Origin: Reticulitermes speratus
Lineage: Eukaryota; Arthropoda; Insecta; Blattodea; Rhinotermitidae
NCBI GenBank assembly: GCA_021186555.1
Contig: JAJKFL010000006.1
Coordinates: forward strand, 7,832,215-7,896,214
Length of the DNA: 64,000 nucleotides
Direction: 5' to 3'
The position numbers and the translations under genes are program-made. Shown piece after piece: positions 23,839-34,547 of this stretch (its first letter is position 1; every line of letters starts with the position of its first letter). The notes below the pieces were generated by a model. The model was given only the letters and a program-made list of their open reading frames with translations. It searched no databases and was not told the DNA's origin.

Positions 23839-24069
23839 GATTGAGAAAAACTATTTAATACCTCAGTCACGACAGCTGATGTCCGTGCTGAGAATGGAAC
23901 ACGGAACCGTCCGGTATGATTCAGGAGTATTATACAAAACACGACTTTCGGAAACTTCAAGGCGAACTGGAATCTTATTGTTACGTTATACAATACCGAG
24001 AGAGGAGATGACTGTGAATTTTGAACAGCAAAATAAGCGCAGGCAGGAAACGCTGTCTGTTTAATTTAA

Positions 24070-24197
24070 AGACTCAGCCCGTACCGCGCAGTAAACACAC
24101 TCCATCTCGGTTGCAAAACGAATCAGTTAATGCTGTAACAGGGCAAAAGTCTCCATTCTGAGATACAAACAAAACACTGTGTGGACACAATGCAGAA
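24070..24197 (-). mobile_element. 114-family core, single copy
   Basis: The minus strand reads the family core from CACAGTG through AACTGATTCGTTT to TTTACTGCGCGGTAC. It abuts the AGGCGCGTTCG element, which probably inserted into it. Confidence 0.6.
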
Positions 24198-24199
24198 GT

Positions 24200-24705
24200 C
24201 TTAGGCGCGTTCGCAAAGCGACTATTAGCGTCGTCATGCGTGTCCGTCCACATGAAACAACTCAGCTCCCACTGGACGGATTTTCATGAAATTTTATATC
24301 TCAGGGTCTTTCGAACATCTATCGAGAAATTTCAAGTTTCATTAAAATCTGACACGAATAACAGGTACTTTACATGAAGACCTATGTACATTTATGATAG
24401 TATCTCGCTGAATTCATCTCAGAATGAGAAATGTTTCAGACAAAAGTTGTAGATAAAATTAAAACACACATTTTACGTTCAATAACTTTTTTCCGAAAAT
24501 CGTGCCGTTTATGAGATAATGTTAAAAAACATGGTAGAGCCCGACAGGCCACGCTGAAAAGATTAGATTTGCATGCCGGATAACTAAGCCAAGAATACAG
24601 ACACGCATTCATAATATTTAAGACTTACTGCTTACCACGGCAACAATGGTTACGCGAACGCGCCTCGTTACGTTATACGTATATTGCCTGTATTGTTGAG
24701 TGTTA
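24200..24705 (+). mobile_element. AGGCGCGTTCGC DNA element (copy 3)
   Basis: Starts TTAGGCGCGTTCGC and carries GCGAACGCGCCT at about 24654-24665. The middle parallels copy 1 (GAATGAGAAATGTTTCAGAC, ACGTTCAATAACTTTTT), as does the GTTACGTTATACGTA extension. Confidence 0.65.
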
Positions 24706-24929
24706 AACCTGATGGTACGTACAGTAACCAGAGGGTTTCAAGGCGCCATCTAGGCATTCACTGTACAGAGCAAGAGTACGGAAATATTTACCCTCCCCTA
24801 TTATGACGTCGTTGTGCCGACGCTACACCTCAGCACTTCGTATTCAGAATGTTGGTCACTCCATCCCCAATTCTACAAAACAACGAACGAAAGACAAAAA
24901 AGAGACGAAAAGAACGTACAGTTTTAATT

Positions 24930-25338
24930 CTTCTTCTATGGCCCGACAGCCCCTTGGGGGCCTAGGCCTCCTCATTTCGTCGAGGCTTCACGATCACACT
25001 TTAAGACACACCACAGTCGGTAGGACTCCCCTGGACGAGGGACCAGCCCGTCGCAGAGACCTCTACCTGACAACAACACACAACACTCACAACAGACAAA
25101 CATCCATGCCCCCGGTGAGATTTTTTTTTATTATTATTAATTCCTGGGTTTTCCCCTTTGATCCATTTGTACTGTTGAAGTCCTTTTTGTCCTGCATGTC
25201 ACCTTATGTTTCATGCTATCGTCCATACATCTAACACAACACAAACATCCATGCCCCCGGTGGGATTCGAACCCACGATCCCAGTAAGCGAGCGGCCGTA
25301 GACCCACGCCTTAGACCGCGCGGCCACTGGGATCGGCT
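24930..25338 (-). mobile_element. SINE-A (full length) containing a nested retro-insert
   Basis: Minus-strand tRNA-like head at 25338-25260 (GATCCCAGTGGCCGCGCGGT, B box GGGTTCGAATCCC) and body at 25095-24930. Flanked by AGTTTTAATT at 24920-24929 and 25339-25348. Interrupted by a separate insertion at 25123-25240. Confidence 0.92.
25123..25240 (-). mobile_element. Short retro-insert with A-rich tail inside the SINE
   Basis: A 118-bp insert whose minus strand ends AATTAATAATAATAAAAAAA. The SINE sequence from ACAAACATCC to GGGATT is duplicated on both sides (25096-25122 and 25241-25267; 27 bp, one mismatch). A long target duplication plus an A-rich tail indicate LINE-machinery retroposition. 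I do not recognise the source sequence; it looks like a 3' UTR fragment. Confidence 0.8.
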
Positions 25339-25348
25339 AGTTTTAATT

Positions 25349-25571
25349 ACCGAATATAAACCATCATCCATAACATCTCTAGCCCCAAGCCAATGAGAAA
25401 TTTACGGTTCATTAATTCTCCGTACTATAATCTTCTATGCATATAACGGACGACCAAACATCCATTTAGGTGGGTTCAAAAATAAACTCGTGCACAAAAC
25501 AATAGCCTATAACAAACAAACTGCCATTTATCGTATCGTAACTGTAATGTCAATTCAGGGAACCCAATATT
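25349..25571. other. No feature recognised
   Basis: No supported gene or repeat. Confidence 0.4.
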
Positions 25572-26082
25572 CATTCACGTTTTAACCCCTTTTACGGCAC
25601 AGTAGTCACTACACATACCTTCTGCTTTAAAATTAAAACTGTCCACATTTTTCCCCACACACACAGTGTATTTGTGTGTCTCCTGAGGTTCTCCGAACTG
25701 CAATTATTCCTCTGAACAGCACTCAATCGGCCAGTGTCTAAACAGGACCTCGGGGTGTTTACTATGACGTAGGAACTCAGACTTTAAATGTTACTAGAAA
25801 TATTTGCTTCAAATCTCTATCACAGTTTAACCATGAAAAGCCCAGTGGTTACTATATGTACCACCAAGTTAAACATTCACAAAATATCTACGTTACTGCG
25901 CCCACATAGTTGTGTATTTGTTGTGTTTGTGTGTGGATCTCAGAACCCAAAAACAGCGATTATTTCACTGTACAGCATTAACTGACTGGTTTGTATAACC
26001 GAGACGGAATGTGTTTACTGCGCGGTACGAGCTGAATGTTTATATATAATTCAGGTTAGTCAGCCTGCAAACGGTTAAAGGA
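25572..26082 (+). mobile_element. Two adjacent 114-family elements, unamplified
   Basis: The first, diverged copy at about 25572-25790 starts TTTTAACCCCTTTTACGG and keeps the CACACAGTGTATTTGTG core. The second, 25831-26082, has head AAAAGCCCAGTGGTTACTA, one core unit (GGATCTCAGAACCC, TTACTGCGCGGTACGAGCTG) and tail CAAACGGTTAAAGG. These show the ancestral one-core state. Confidence 0.7.
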
Positions 26083-26118
26083 ACATATGTTTTTAAACTC
26101 TCGCGGCGACATGATTTA

Positions 26119-26340
26119 ATATAGTCTTCTAGGGCCATCAACCGCGTCAGATGATTTAAAGGATACAACGTTTCGGGGACTGGCTACAGCCCCATCCTCA
26201 GGCAGAACTGATATAACTGATATACCCCAGCATCTGCTATATCAGTTATATCAGTTCTGCCTGAGGATGGGGCTGTAGCCAGTCCCCGAAACGTTGTATC
26301 TTTTAAATCGGACACGGTTGATGGCCTTAGAAGACTATAT
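26119..26340. mobile_element. Palindromic element b
   Basis: Inverted arms about 105 bp long with a short centre near 26225. Hammerhead-like cores lie at 26261-26291 (plus: CTGAGGA, GGGG/CCCC stem, GAAAC) and 26171-26201 (minus). The arms end ATATAGTCTTCT / AGAAGACTATAT. It lacks the GTGCATNNGTTGGT box, so it is a different subfamily. No flanking direct repeat found. Confidence 0.85.
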
Positions 26341-26999
26341 GGTTAAAGATACGTTTCACAGCGAGTCCCACAGCGACTACGGATTCCAATTCTGACAGCA
26401 ACGTTCCGTTCACACATTAACAAGCGGTTCTGTTGACATTTGCAATACATCTTCACCTTTCGTATCACAAGTCAAGGCCTTCGCCTGAGCATTTCCTGCT
26501 GCCATCAAGAAACGCGCCAGCAGCGACCGCGGACGGGCGTCAAATCCGGAGCCTTAAAATTAATTAATTTAAAATTATATGTAAATGGAAGGATAATGTC
26601 AGCAAACGTACCGATCATACGTTACGAGTGACACAACTCTAAGAAACAGCTTTCAGTTTACTTCGGTTTATCAGTACGACGGAAGTCATCACTGGAGCTC
26701 GAACCGCCGTGATGTAGTCACACTGTCTTTATGCGGCCGACATTACGTACTTCCGTCACATTCGCCCTTTACCCGACAGGTTTCGACGAAAACCAGTATG
26801 TCATATGTACAGTATTTTTCACTAACGATTTCGATACGGGTTCAGTTTGATTTTTAAGGGCCTAACTGAATTTCCACGTGTACCATCAGTCCTTTATCGA
26901 ACTATAATTTTTGGACCACACTAATTCTGAGGTCATGGGTTCGAATTCCATTCGGAACATGGATCCATGCCCACTTTATTTTCTACTTTGTAAGTAAAC
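26341..26999. other. No gene; a B-box-containing tRNA-like scrap
   Basis: 26926-26968 holds GGGTTCGAATTCCATTCGGA, followed by ACATGGATCC, probably a SINE head fragment. Nothing else recognised. Confidence 0.45.
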
Positions 27000-27008
27000 C
27001 GTACAAAA

Positions 27009-27285
27009 CGCCGTGCCATGGCTCAGGCGGTTAGTCGCCGGCCTCTCACCGCGGACGCCCGGGTTCGATCCCGGGTCCATGTGGGATTTGTGGTGGACAA
27101 AGTGGCACTGGGATAGGTTTTTTCCCCTATTACTTCGGTTTTCCTCTGTCAATTTCATTCCACCGGTGCTCCATTACACGGAAAAACGAAAAAAACTAAT
27201 CATCTTCATCACATGGCTGCACAATAAGCCTCAAGGCTGCGGTGCGTCCGTAGCATCTGCTGCGGGGCCCTTCACAAAAAAAAAT
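27009..27285 (+). mobile_element. SINE-Glu (tRNA-Glu-headed SINE)
   Basis: The head GCCATGGCTCAGGCGGTTAG, the CTCTCACCGC anticodon-loop region (CTC) and B box GGGTTCGATCCCGGG resemble tRNA-Glu. The acceptor stem does not close, so this is a SINE and not a functional tRNA gene. Flanked by CGTACAAAA (27000-27008) and CGTACGAAA (27286-27294). Confidence 0.85.
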
Positions 27286-27294
27286 CGTACGAAA

Positions 27295-28009
27295 TGTCTA
27301 AAAACGACATACACTTTCAAATGTTAATTCTGAATCGAATGAGACCAAACGTAATTCGTCAGCGCCGAATGGCACGTTGCACTACAACTACGTGTCTTCA
27401 ATGCACGCGTTGTGCACGTACCGGCCAATAAATAACGCACAAAGTACGCATACCTGCGTAGGAACTGGTCAGCAGACAGACGTCAAACGTAAACATAGGC
27501 ACCCCGAACGGGGCATTTGACCGTTTCTTTCTCGTGTATAGTCCGGTCCTTCAAAATCAATTTCAGGTACGGCACCAAACACACGTGCAGTTCTACCGTT
27601 CTACTAGTTTCAGAAACAAATGCCATCTGTGGTAACTGCTGGTAAGTACATTTACATTAACTTCCCTTACGTCCAGAAAAAGAAATGGCTCAACTAATGG
27701 GCGGTAACGGGTAATATCAATCGCAGACGTGGGGGTCTAGATGGCCAAAACGAATATTTTCGATATCATTCCACCAATACTCTATACTCACATTTCATTC
27801 ACCACGCAATGCTGTTAAAGAAACTTCCTACCTCCCATCCACAAAAAAAAAAACGCACCTGTTTTGGATTCTGATATTTCAATTATCGAAGACTGTTTAT
27901 GCGGCCTGAGAGCAGTTCTTACGAACCTAAGATGGCTTCATAATGTGTCGAAACTATCCGCTACCGAGTGGCACATTTGACCTTATATACGTAATGTTTC
28001 AGTAATCAG
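27295..28009. other. No feature recognised
   Basis: No supported gene or repeat. Confidence 0.45.
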
Positions 28010-28706
28010 GCCCTTTAAAGTCTAGTGGTTACTACATGTACCACCAGGTTTTAACATTCAACAATTCTACGTTCTGCCCACACAGTGTATTTACGTGTTT
28101 TGTGTGGATCTCAGAACAAACAGCGATTATTTCACTGTACAGCATTAACTGACTGGTTTGTATAACTGAGACGGAGTGTGTTTACTGCGCGGTACGGACT
28201 GTATTTATGTGTTTTGTGTGGATCTCAGAACAAACAGCGATTATTTCACTGTACAGCATTAACTGACTGGTTTGTATAACTGAGACGGAGTGTGTTTACT
28301 GCGCGGTACGGACTGTATTTATGTGTTTTGTGTGGTTCTCAGAACAAACAGCGATTATTTCACTGTACAACATTAACTGACTGGTTTGTATAACTGAGAC
28401 GGAGTGTGTTTACTGCGCGGTACGGACTGTATTTATGTGTTTTGTGTGGATCTCAGAACAAACAGCGATTATTTCACTGTACAACATTAACTGACTGGTT
28501 TGTATAACTGAGACGGAGTGTGTTTACTGCGCGGTACGGACTGTATTTATGTGTTTTGTGTGGATCTCAGAACAAACAGCGATTATTTCCCTATACAATA
28601 TTAACTGACTGGTTTTTATAACCGAGACGGTGTGTGTTTACTGCGCGGTACAAGCTGAAATTTTAAATATGATTAGGTTAATTTTAGCCTTTAATGGGTT
28701 AAAGAA
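28010..28706 (+). repeat. 114-family element with a five-copy core array
   Basis: Head GGCCCTTTAAAGTCTAGTGG, five 114-bp core units between about 28085 and 28660, and tail TAGCCTTTAATGGGTTAAAG. The head and tail form a short inverted repeat (CCTTTAAAG / CTTTAATGGG). It is intermediate between one-copy members and the 15-copy array at 11.4-13.2 kb. Confidence 0.93.
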
Positions 28707-28734
28707 ATAAATTTCCAGTTTCACGTTACTAACA

Positions 28735-28860
28735 CTGTGCATCTTTACTAAACAGATTACATCAAACCAACTGATGCACAATTAAAAACCACTTTTTATT
28801 GTAGCCGTTTAAATAAATTTCCAATTATGACTGCAGTTTTAACATTATTGTACCCCTATA
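28735..28860 (-). mobile_element. Half of a palindromic element (relative of element a)
   Basis: The minus strand has GTGCATCAGTTGGT and then GATGCACAGTG, the same two outer boxes as element a, together with AAAAAGTGGTTTTTAATTG. The right arm and core are absent. Confidence 0.55.
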
Positions 28861-30121
28861 GTCACATATATATTCATTACGCATGGCCCCACCAGGTTTA
28901 AGACCTTGTGTCCATGCAGCCAAGTTTACGTAAGACACTGGGTAACCGTGGTTAAAGTAATTCCTAAAATATTCCGTTACTTTTAAGTGTAAATGATTCC
29001 AAATCTGTAAATGCTGCGGTCATAATTACGGTTACCAAGCAGCTTACGGTACATCCTGCAGCTACCGTCCTGTCCAGTAACGTATCAACAACAACGATAC
29101 TGCTTAAAAACGAAGACAATGTCTAAAAGTGCGACCACTCACTTGTCTAGAATCCGACATTGTGTTGGCTGCTCACACCGCTTTCCAATGCCACATTGTC
29201 TGCTTACACCCACACACACTTATACAACGTCGCCGCGTGTACAAACTTGCTACCTGCACCACCACACTCTAACACACTCCTCCGCGACCGAAACATATCA
29301 ACTGAACTGGCGCGCACAACAGGCAGGTAGAGATGACCGTGGTTAAGTAATAAGTTGCTACAGTCCGCGCCATATGCCGACACAGTCGACATCTATCCGC
29401 AGGATTTTCAACTTACACCACGTGCGCTGTTTCTGAACTGACGTAATACGATGCGTATCGCCCACGCATGTGCCTCTACATCGCACCAGATGACGTGTTA
29501 AAAACTCCTTTTAAACTTCTTGAAGGCTGATTATTAGCTAAGTATTAGACACAAATTCAGTTCATGCTGTTGTCATGCTAACATAATACACTAACACAAT
29601 ACAAAATTAACTTTTTAAATTAATTCTGACATGCTCACTCCACAAAAATGACACATCATGACTTCTGGGCAAAACATAACTTTATGCTTACTAAATTTTC
29701 GTACAAAACATCGATTTTCTTCGCTTTTCAATCCCCCCCCCCCCCTTTCATCTTAGTGTTATTACAAAATTTTGTTAATCACAATGCGAAATTATATCTC
29801 GTTAGCGAATAAAAGTTCTGTCCATTTCCAGTAACGCAATTATTTCAAATAGCCTAATAGGTTGCATGTACTTCCATACACTTTGTGTGCAAACTAGTAC
29901 CTGCTAACAATACTCTGTCCTATAGCATTTTGAAAGTACCTCTCGTGATCAGCGTACCCGACTTAGTCAAAATCAGCTATGGAAAAAATATGAAAATGTG
30001 GCGTCCTGTGTAATGCACTTGGTGGGGGAACGAACTGCTCTAGGACAGACCACACCAAATCTCAGTTCAGAGTTTAAGTCACCCTTTTCCTGTTTACATT
30101 GTTTGAGAAGATATTAAACGA
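28861..30121. other. No gene recognised; poly-C run
   Basis: Contains a 13-base C run at 29733-29745. No gene, RNA or repeat was otherwise supported over 1.2 kb. Confidence 0.45.
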
Positions 30122-30487
30122 GCATTCATTCATTCTGTAGTCTGTCTTACGACAGGTCCATAGCCTCTTCATTCTGTAGTCTGTCTTACGACAGGTCCAT
30201 AGCCTCTTCCTTGTGTAGTCTGTCTTACGACAGGTCCATAGCCTCTTCCTTGTATAGTCTGTCTTACGTCAGGTCCATAGCGTCTTCCAAAGCGAGTTCT
30301 CCACCCACTCCGATCTAATGCTTCCCATATCGTTCCACTAACATCATCCAGAAGCTGCTTACGTCTTCTTCCTCGTCTTCCAGTCACTTCTATTTTTTCT
30401 TCTATCTATCCTTCAATAACGTGTTTTAGAAGGCAGTTCCTACGCAAGATGTGACAAATTCAGTTAGCCTTCCTTCTTTTTATTGTA
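30122..30487 (-). pseudogene. RTE-type LINE 3' fragment (copy 3) with triplicated end
   Basis: The minus-strand frame covers TGRRGRRRKQLLDD to RTRFGRRYGP. The last 39 bp of the coding end (YGPVVRQTT-type peptide, 13 codons) is present about three and a half times at 30139-30283. The ATTC tail is at 30124-30134. Strongly truncated. Confidence 0.8.
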
Positions 30488-31134
30488 TATAGGGTGTTCC
30501 TTTTAAAGGGCCACATAGACTAATTATGTAATAAACAAAAAGGCGTGGTTCCTCCTGGGACATGTACTTAAAATACCATCCGGACTGGTAACAGATAATC
30601 CACATACCACTATCAATAAAGGGTGTACAAACTGGCACGTCATAAAACTGAATATGTAAACGAAAGTTTGGATACGTCTTTGTTCGGTGTTTGAACATGT
30701 TGCCTTAGAGTAATACAATTTAAAACTTTCGAGAAGGAAAAAAAAAGACAGCTGTCTGTGTTTTTGTGTGGAACAGGTAAATTGTGGAACAAACGTTTAT
30801 TTGTGTAACAACACAAGGGAGGCGTCGAACACCCGCGGTTTAGAACGCCGGCTTTATTAGCCAATTACATGCTCCATCGTCAAAATGAACAATTGTAAGC
30901 TGAAGGCGGTAAACCCAACCAAATAACATGCAGTTCGACATCCTGTATAAGGTCAGTAAGCAGCTACCAGTCAAATTTACAAGAGGTAAAATAAAATTTC
31001 TGACCGAAAAATGATATAACTGTACTTCACTCTCCTACCTGCCTAATACAAAGAGTATCATTATACAGCATGCCACATCGAGCGTGAAGTGTGTTGCGCC
31101 ACCCTGTATTTAAACACTGCATGATATATCCCTA
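30488..31134. other. Possible mariner-like MITE remnant; no gene
   Basis: TAGGGTGTTCC at 30488 and ATCCTGTATA near 30944 could be decayed TACAGGGTG-type ends. CCACCCTGTA lies near 31100. Internal inverted arms are not evident, so this is tentative. Confidence 0.3.
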
Positions 31135-31322
31135 GAAGGAATGATAGAAGTGACGAAAAGACGAGGAATAAAACGTAAGCAGCTACTGGATGACCGGAAG
31201 GAAACAAGAGGATCTTGGAAATTGAAAGAGGAAGCACTAGATCGCACCCTGTGAAGAACTCACTTTGGAAGAGGCTATGGTCCTGTCGTAAGACAGACTG
31301 CGTAATGAATGGATGAATCGAT
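31135..31322 (+). pseudogene. RTE-type LINE 3' fragment (copy 4)
   Basis: The plus strand carries the degenerate TKRRGIKRKQLLDD end, LKEEALDRTL, an in-frame stop where copy 2 has tryptophan, and a GAATGGATGAAT tail. The only RTE tail in the window on the plus strand. Confidence 0.75.
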
Positions 31323-32148
31323 GTATCCCACGTATTTTTTATTCATTTTGCGACTCAGTCACTATCTACGGCTACATACCGTCGATGGCAGGATGACTGG
31401 TAAAATAAAAACTGGAAAGAATCTGGAACGAAACGGTCGTGACCTAATCGTAGTAATAACCAGGAATTTGCCTGATAATTCTGAGTAAAACCATGAGAAA
31501 TGTTAGAATATTTAGTGTACCGGCAGAGATTCGAAACGGGCACATCTAGAACAAAAGCCTCCTGCGGTACAACAACCTCCTCCGCCAAGATTCAATGACT
31601 GAATAAGAACTAACGTGAAATGAAACACAGTTAAGTTCAAAAGTAAATAAACTAGTGGGATCTGAAAAACCCGGTATATAATTTATTACCCTGTCAGATC
31701 ATATATATTCAATCTACAAAACACGAGCAGTGTATGATATGTTAGCAGCAGATTACACACTTCCATGTTATTACCTTACACCGGAAGTTGATTATTACAG
31801 GTTGTTATGCAAAACAGATTCATTGCCAGGACATGCTTAGCGTAAATTACACAATTCACCATTGAAAATCTCTGGCTGTAAATCAAGTCCTGCAGGTATG
31901 AAGCTGTAAGGCTTTTCAAAACGTATCTCACATGAATTTGCAGTCAGATTCAGAGCACTAAACTGCATGAATAGAAGGCTGTTCCTTTCTGAACAGACAT
32001 TGTTGCTGGAATTCACACTCCCATTTCCCGTTGTGATAAGAGTTCCATTATTGTCCACAGCTCTTTATTTATTACGGTTCTGATTATTACACACGAAACT
32101 TGAACTTTTTTCAATGAACATCTGTTTTCAGATAAAATTAAACTGAAT
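31323..32148. other. No feature recognised
   Basis: No supported gene or repeat. Confidence 0.45.
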
Positions 32149-32161
32149 TTTCTTTTGTATA

Positions 32162-32649
32162 ACTGATTGTCATTCACCAACAAATGCACAAAGATAATTT
32201 CTTCACTAATTACTTTATTAAAGGATTTCCCCTATACGTATTTCGGCAATCTATATTGCCATCTTCAGGGGGTCATTTTGGTTTGTACATAGACCAATGT
32301 ACATGTGTCAACATTGGTTATTATACCATCTATAAAATTGTATAAAAAATTGTGTAAAGTTGTATTATAGTACTAAAATAGCTTGTTAAAATTGATAGTA
32401 AAATAGTATTAAATTACATTTGCGGTAAAATTCGTAATTATTGGCAGTGTGGTCCAGTATGCTGTTCCTTGTCGGATATCTGTATGTGTTATTGTGTGGA
32501 AGCACCTTCTCCCTTCGTGTCAGCGTGGCTTCTAGAAATACGTATAGGGGAAATCCTTTAATAAAGTAATTAGTGAAAAATTATCTTTGTGCATTTGTTG
32601 GTGAATGATAATCAGTTATATAACGATGCACGGTGAATACAACGTGAAA
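32162..32649. mobile_element. Palindromic element c, one core lost
   Basis: Left arm (minus): TCAGTTAT-side, GTGCATTTGTTGGT, AT-rich block, core at 32241-32268 (CTGAAGATGGC/GCCGAAA) with CCCC/GGGG. Right arm repeats the outer part and ends GATGCACGGTGAATA near 32628-32640, but its core is replaced by GGCTTCTAGAAATACG. Flanked by a 13-bp direct repeat TTTCTTTTGTATA (32149-32161 and 32650-32662; 12-13 bp depending on the boundary). Confidence 0.88.
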
Positions 32650-32776
32650 TTTCTTTTGTATATTTTCTATGTAAACAGTTACTTCCTTTGCAGACGCTCC
32701 ATAAATATTCAATATTAAATTCTAGAAAATCGGAAGAATGGTTTCATTTTATTCATGTATAAACTAATATGTTAAT

Positions 32777-32975
32777 TAAATTAAGTTATAAACCAACCGA
32801 TGCACACTAAAACCACTTTTTAAGTAGCTTTATTATAAAATTGTTAAAATTGTACCCCTACACAATTTTAACAATTTTATAATAAAGCTACTTAAAAAGT
32901 GGTTTTAGTGTGCATCGGTTGGTTTATAACTTAATTTAATATGACGAAGATGCACGGTGTCAACAGTGTGAAAAT
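32777..32975. mobile_element. Collapsed copy of element a: a loop-less palindrome with its own target duplication
   Basis: The two arms of element a are joined directly at CCCCTACACAATTTT near 32863. The hammerhead-like cores and the whole centre are absent. The outer end GATGCACGGTG lies at 32949-32959. Flanked by a perfect 12-bp repeat TAATATGTTAAT (32765-32776 and 32976-32987), so it is an independent insertion. Confidence 0.9.
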
Positions 32976-32987
32976 TAATATGTTAAT

Positions 32988-33656
32988 GTTTCCGAAATAA
33001 AACGAGCCTTGTTAAATCCCTGAATCAACTACATGCACCTATCACGTAACGTCGAAAGGGACGTGAATGTTCATCAACCGGAAATCGAGAAAATTATGGA
33101 GGAAGGAATACTTCCGGCAGTATATGCGTATTCAACTGCAACAGTCAGGGGCTTTTCTATATTCAGCGCCGGATGGATTGGGGGGGGGGGGGACGATTTT
33201 TATGTAACCGTTAGTCAGAGTGTCACGAACTAACGAGATCTGATATTTAAAAAAAAATGTTAAAACATCTACAAATTGTTCAGATTAACTTAACACACTG
33301 TAAGCCCCTGTGAACAAAACACACAAAATATGCATTATTTGCAACTGACAATAAATCCGATGCGGTATATAACCCTAGCTTCAATTTCTCAGTGTTTATA
33401 AGATGCAGAAGCTTTGTGAATAACCACTGAACAATGGATAAAGGAATAAGGTAAAGCAGTCCGCGCGTGCAGCGTACAGTGCCAGGAATTCTTCGTGTAT
33501 GTCTGCCGTCCATCTTGTCCCACCTCCGATGGCCAGAACTGACCCACGACAGAACTTCTTCACTCACGCAATACAGCCATTAAAATAAATGGATCAGACA
33601 GGATTCGATTATGTAAGGTAAAGGTTTCCTTCTTCATAAGACGGCCAATTTCAAAC
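32988..33656. other. No gene recognised; poly-G run
   Basis: Contains a G run at about 33179-33191. No other feature supported. Confidence 0.45.
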
Positions 33657-33668
33657 ATACCAAATTTT

Positions 33669-34172
33669 ACAAACAGTCACCAACAAATGCACAAACCATA
33701 AATAAGATATAAATTAACGTTTTATCATAATTAAACCCTACACATGTTTCGGCTCGCGAGGAGCCATCATCAGGGTTACAATAGTGCTGATCAAATGCTG
33801 CGTTGGGTCTGTTAACGACACTCGTAATGTTACTTCGCAGTATGTTTAGGAGAACATAAAACGTTTGTATCATATGTTAAAATCGTGAAATAAAAGTATG
33901 GAGTTAAAAAATGGTAAAACCACACAGTCCGCGGTTACTTCCAACTTCTCCTAAACATACTGTGAAGTAACATTACGAGTGTCGTTAACAGACCCAACGC
34001 AGCATTTGATAAGCACTATTGTAACCCCTGATGATGGCTCCTCGCGAGCCGAAACATGTGTAGGGGTTTAATTATGATAAAACGTTAATTTATACCTTTA
34101 TTGGTGGTTTGTGCATTTGTTGGTAACTGTTTGTAGTTTAAAAAATGCACGGTGAAGTAAGACTAACAAAAA
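33669..34172. mobile_element. Palindromic element d, nearly complete
   Basis: Long inverted arms, including a further inverted section toward the centre (TTCTCCTAAACATACTG and its complement). Cores lie at 34028-34054 (plus: CTGATGATGGCTC/GAGCCGAAAC) and 33747-33773 (minus). Outer boxes are GTGCATTTGTTGGT and ATGCACGGTGAA (about 34144-34155). Flanked by a perfect 12-bp repeat ATACCAAATTTT (33657-33668 and 34173-34184). The best preserved member. Confidence 0.92.
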
Positions 34173-34209
34173 ATACCAAATTTTGTAGGAGTCGCAAGCT
34201 AAATGATAA

Positions 34210-34545
34210 CAAAAACTTAATATTCAACCCCTTAAACCACCTACTTTAACATTATAAAAACTTTTAAATGTTCACATACAGTGCATTTATTTATATATAT
34301 ATTTCTCACATGGTTCCCACAGTAAATACGGATTATGTACCTAACAGCATTGGCCACTTGGTCCCTATAATGGTCCTCTGTCAGGTGGAAACTATGTCTT
34401 GTCCAATTCTGAGATAAATTCCACGCATAAGAGGGTTAATTCAACTCCGTATGTTTTTCTTAACCCCTTTAAGCCTGAAATTGATAAACTCACTTTCTAC
34501 CCCACAAACACACCATGTCTTCATTACCAAGACCAAGAGGTTGAC
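34210..34545 (+). mobile_element. Diverged 114-family element(s)
   Basis: TTCAACCCCTTAAACCACC head, CACATACAGTGCATTTATTT core start, and AGAGGGTTAATTC tail near 34430. A second head begins TTAACCCCTTTAAGCC at 34459 and is cut by the SINE at 34548. Confidence 0.55.
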
Positions 34546-34547
34546 GC

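Noticed and set aside
27009..27085. Functional tRNA-Glu gene
   Set aside because: The acceptor stem does not pair and a SINE body with target duplication follows.
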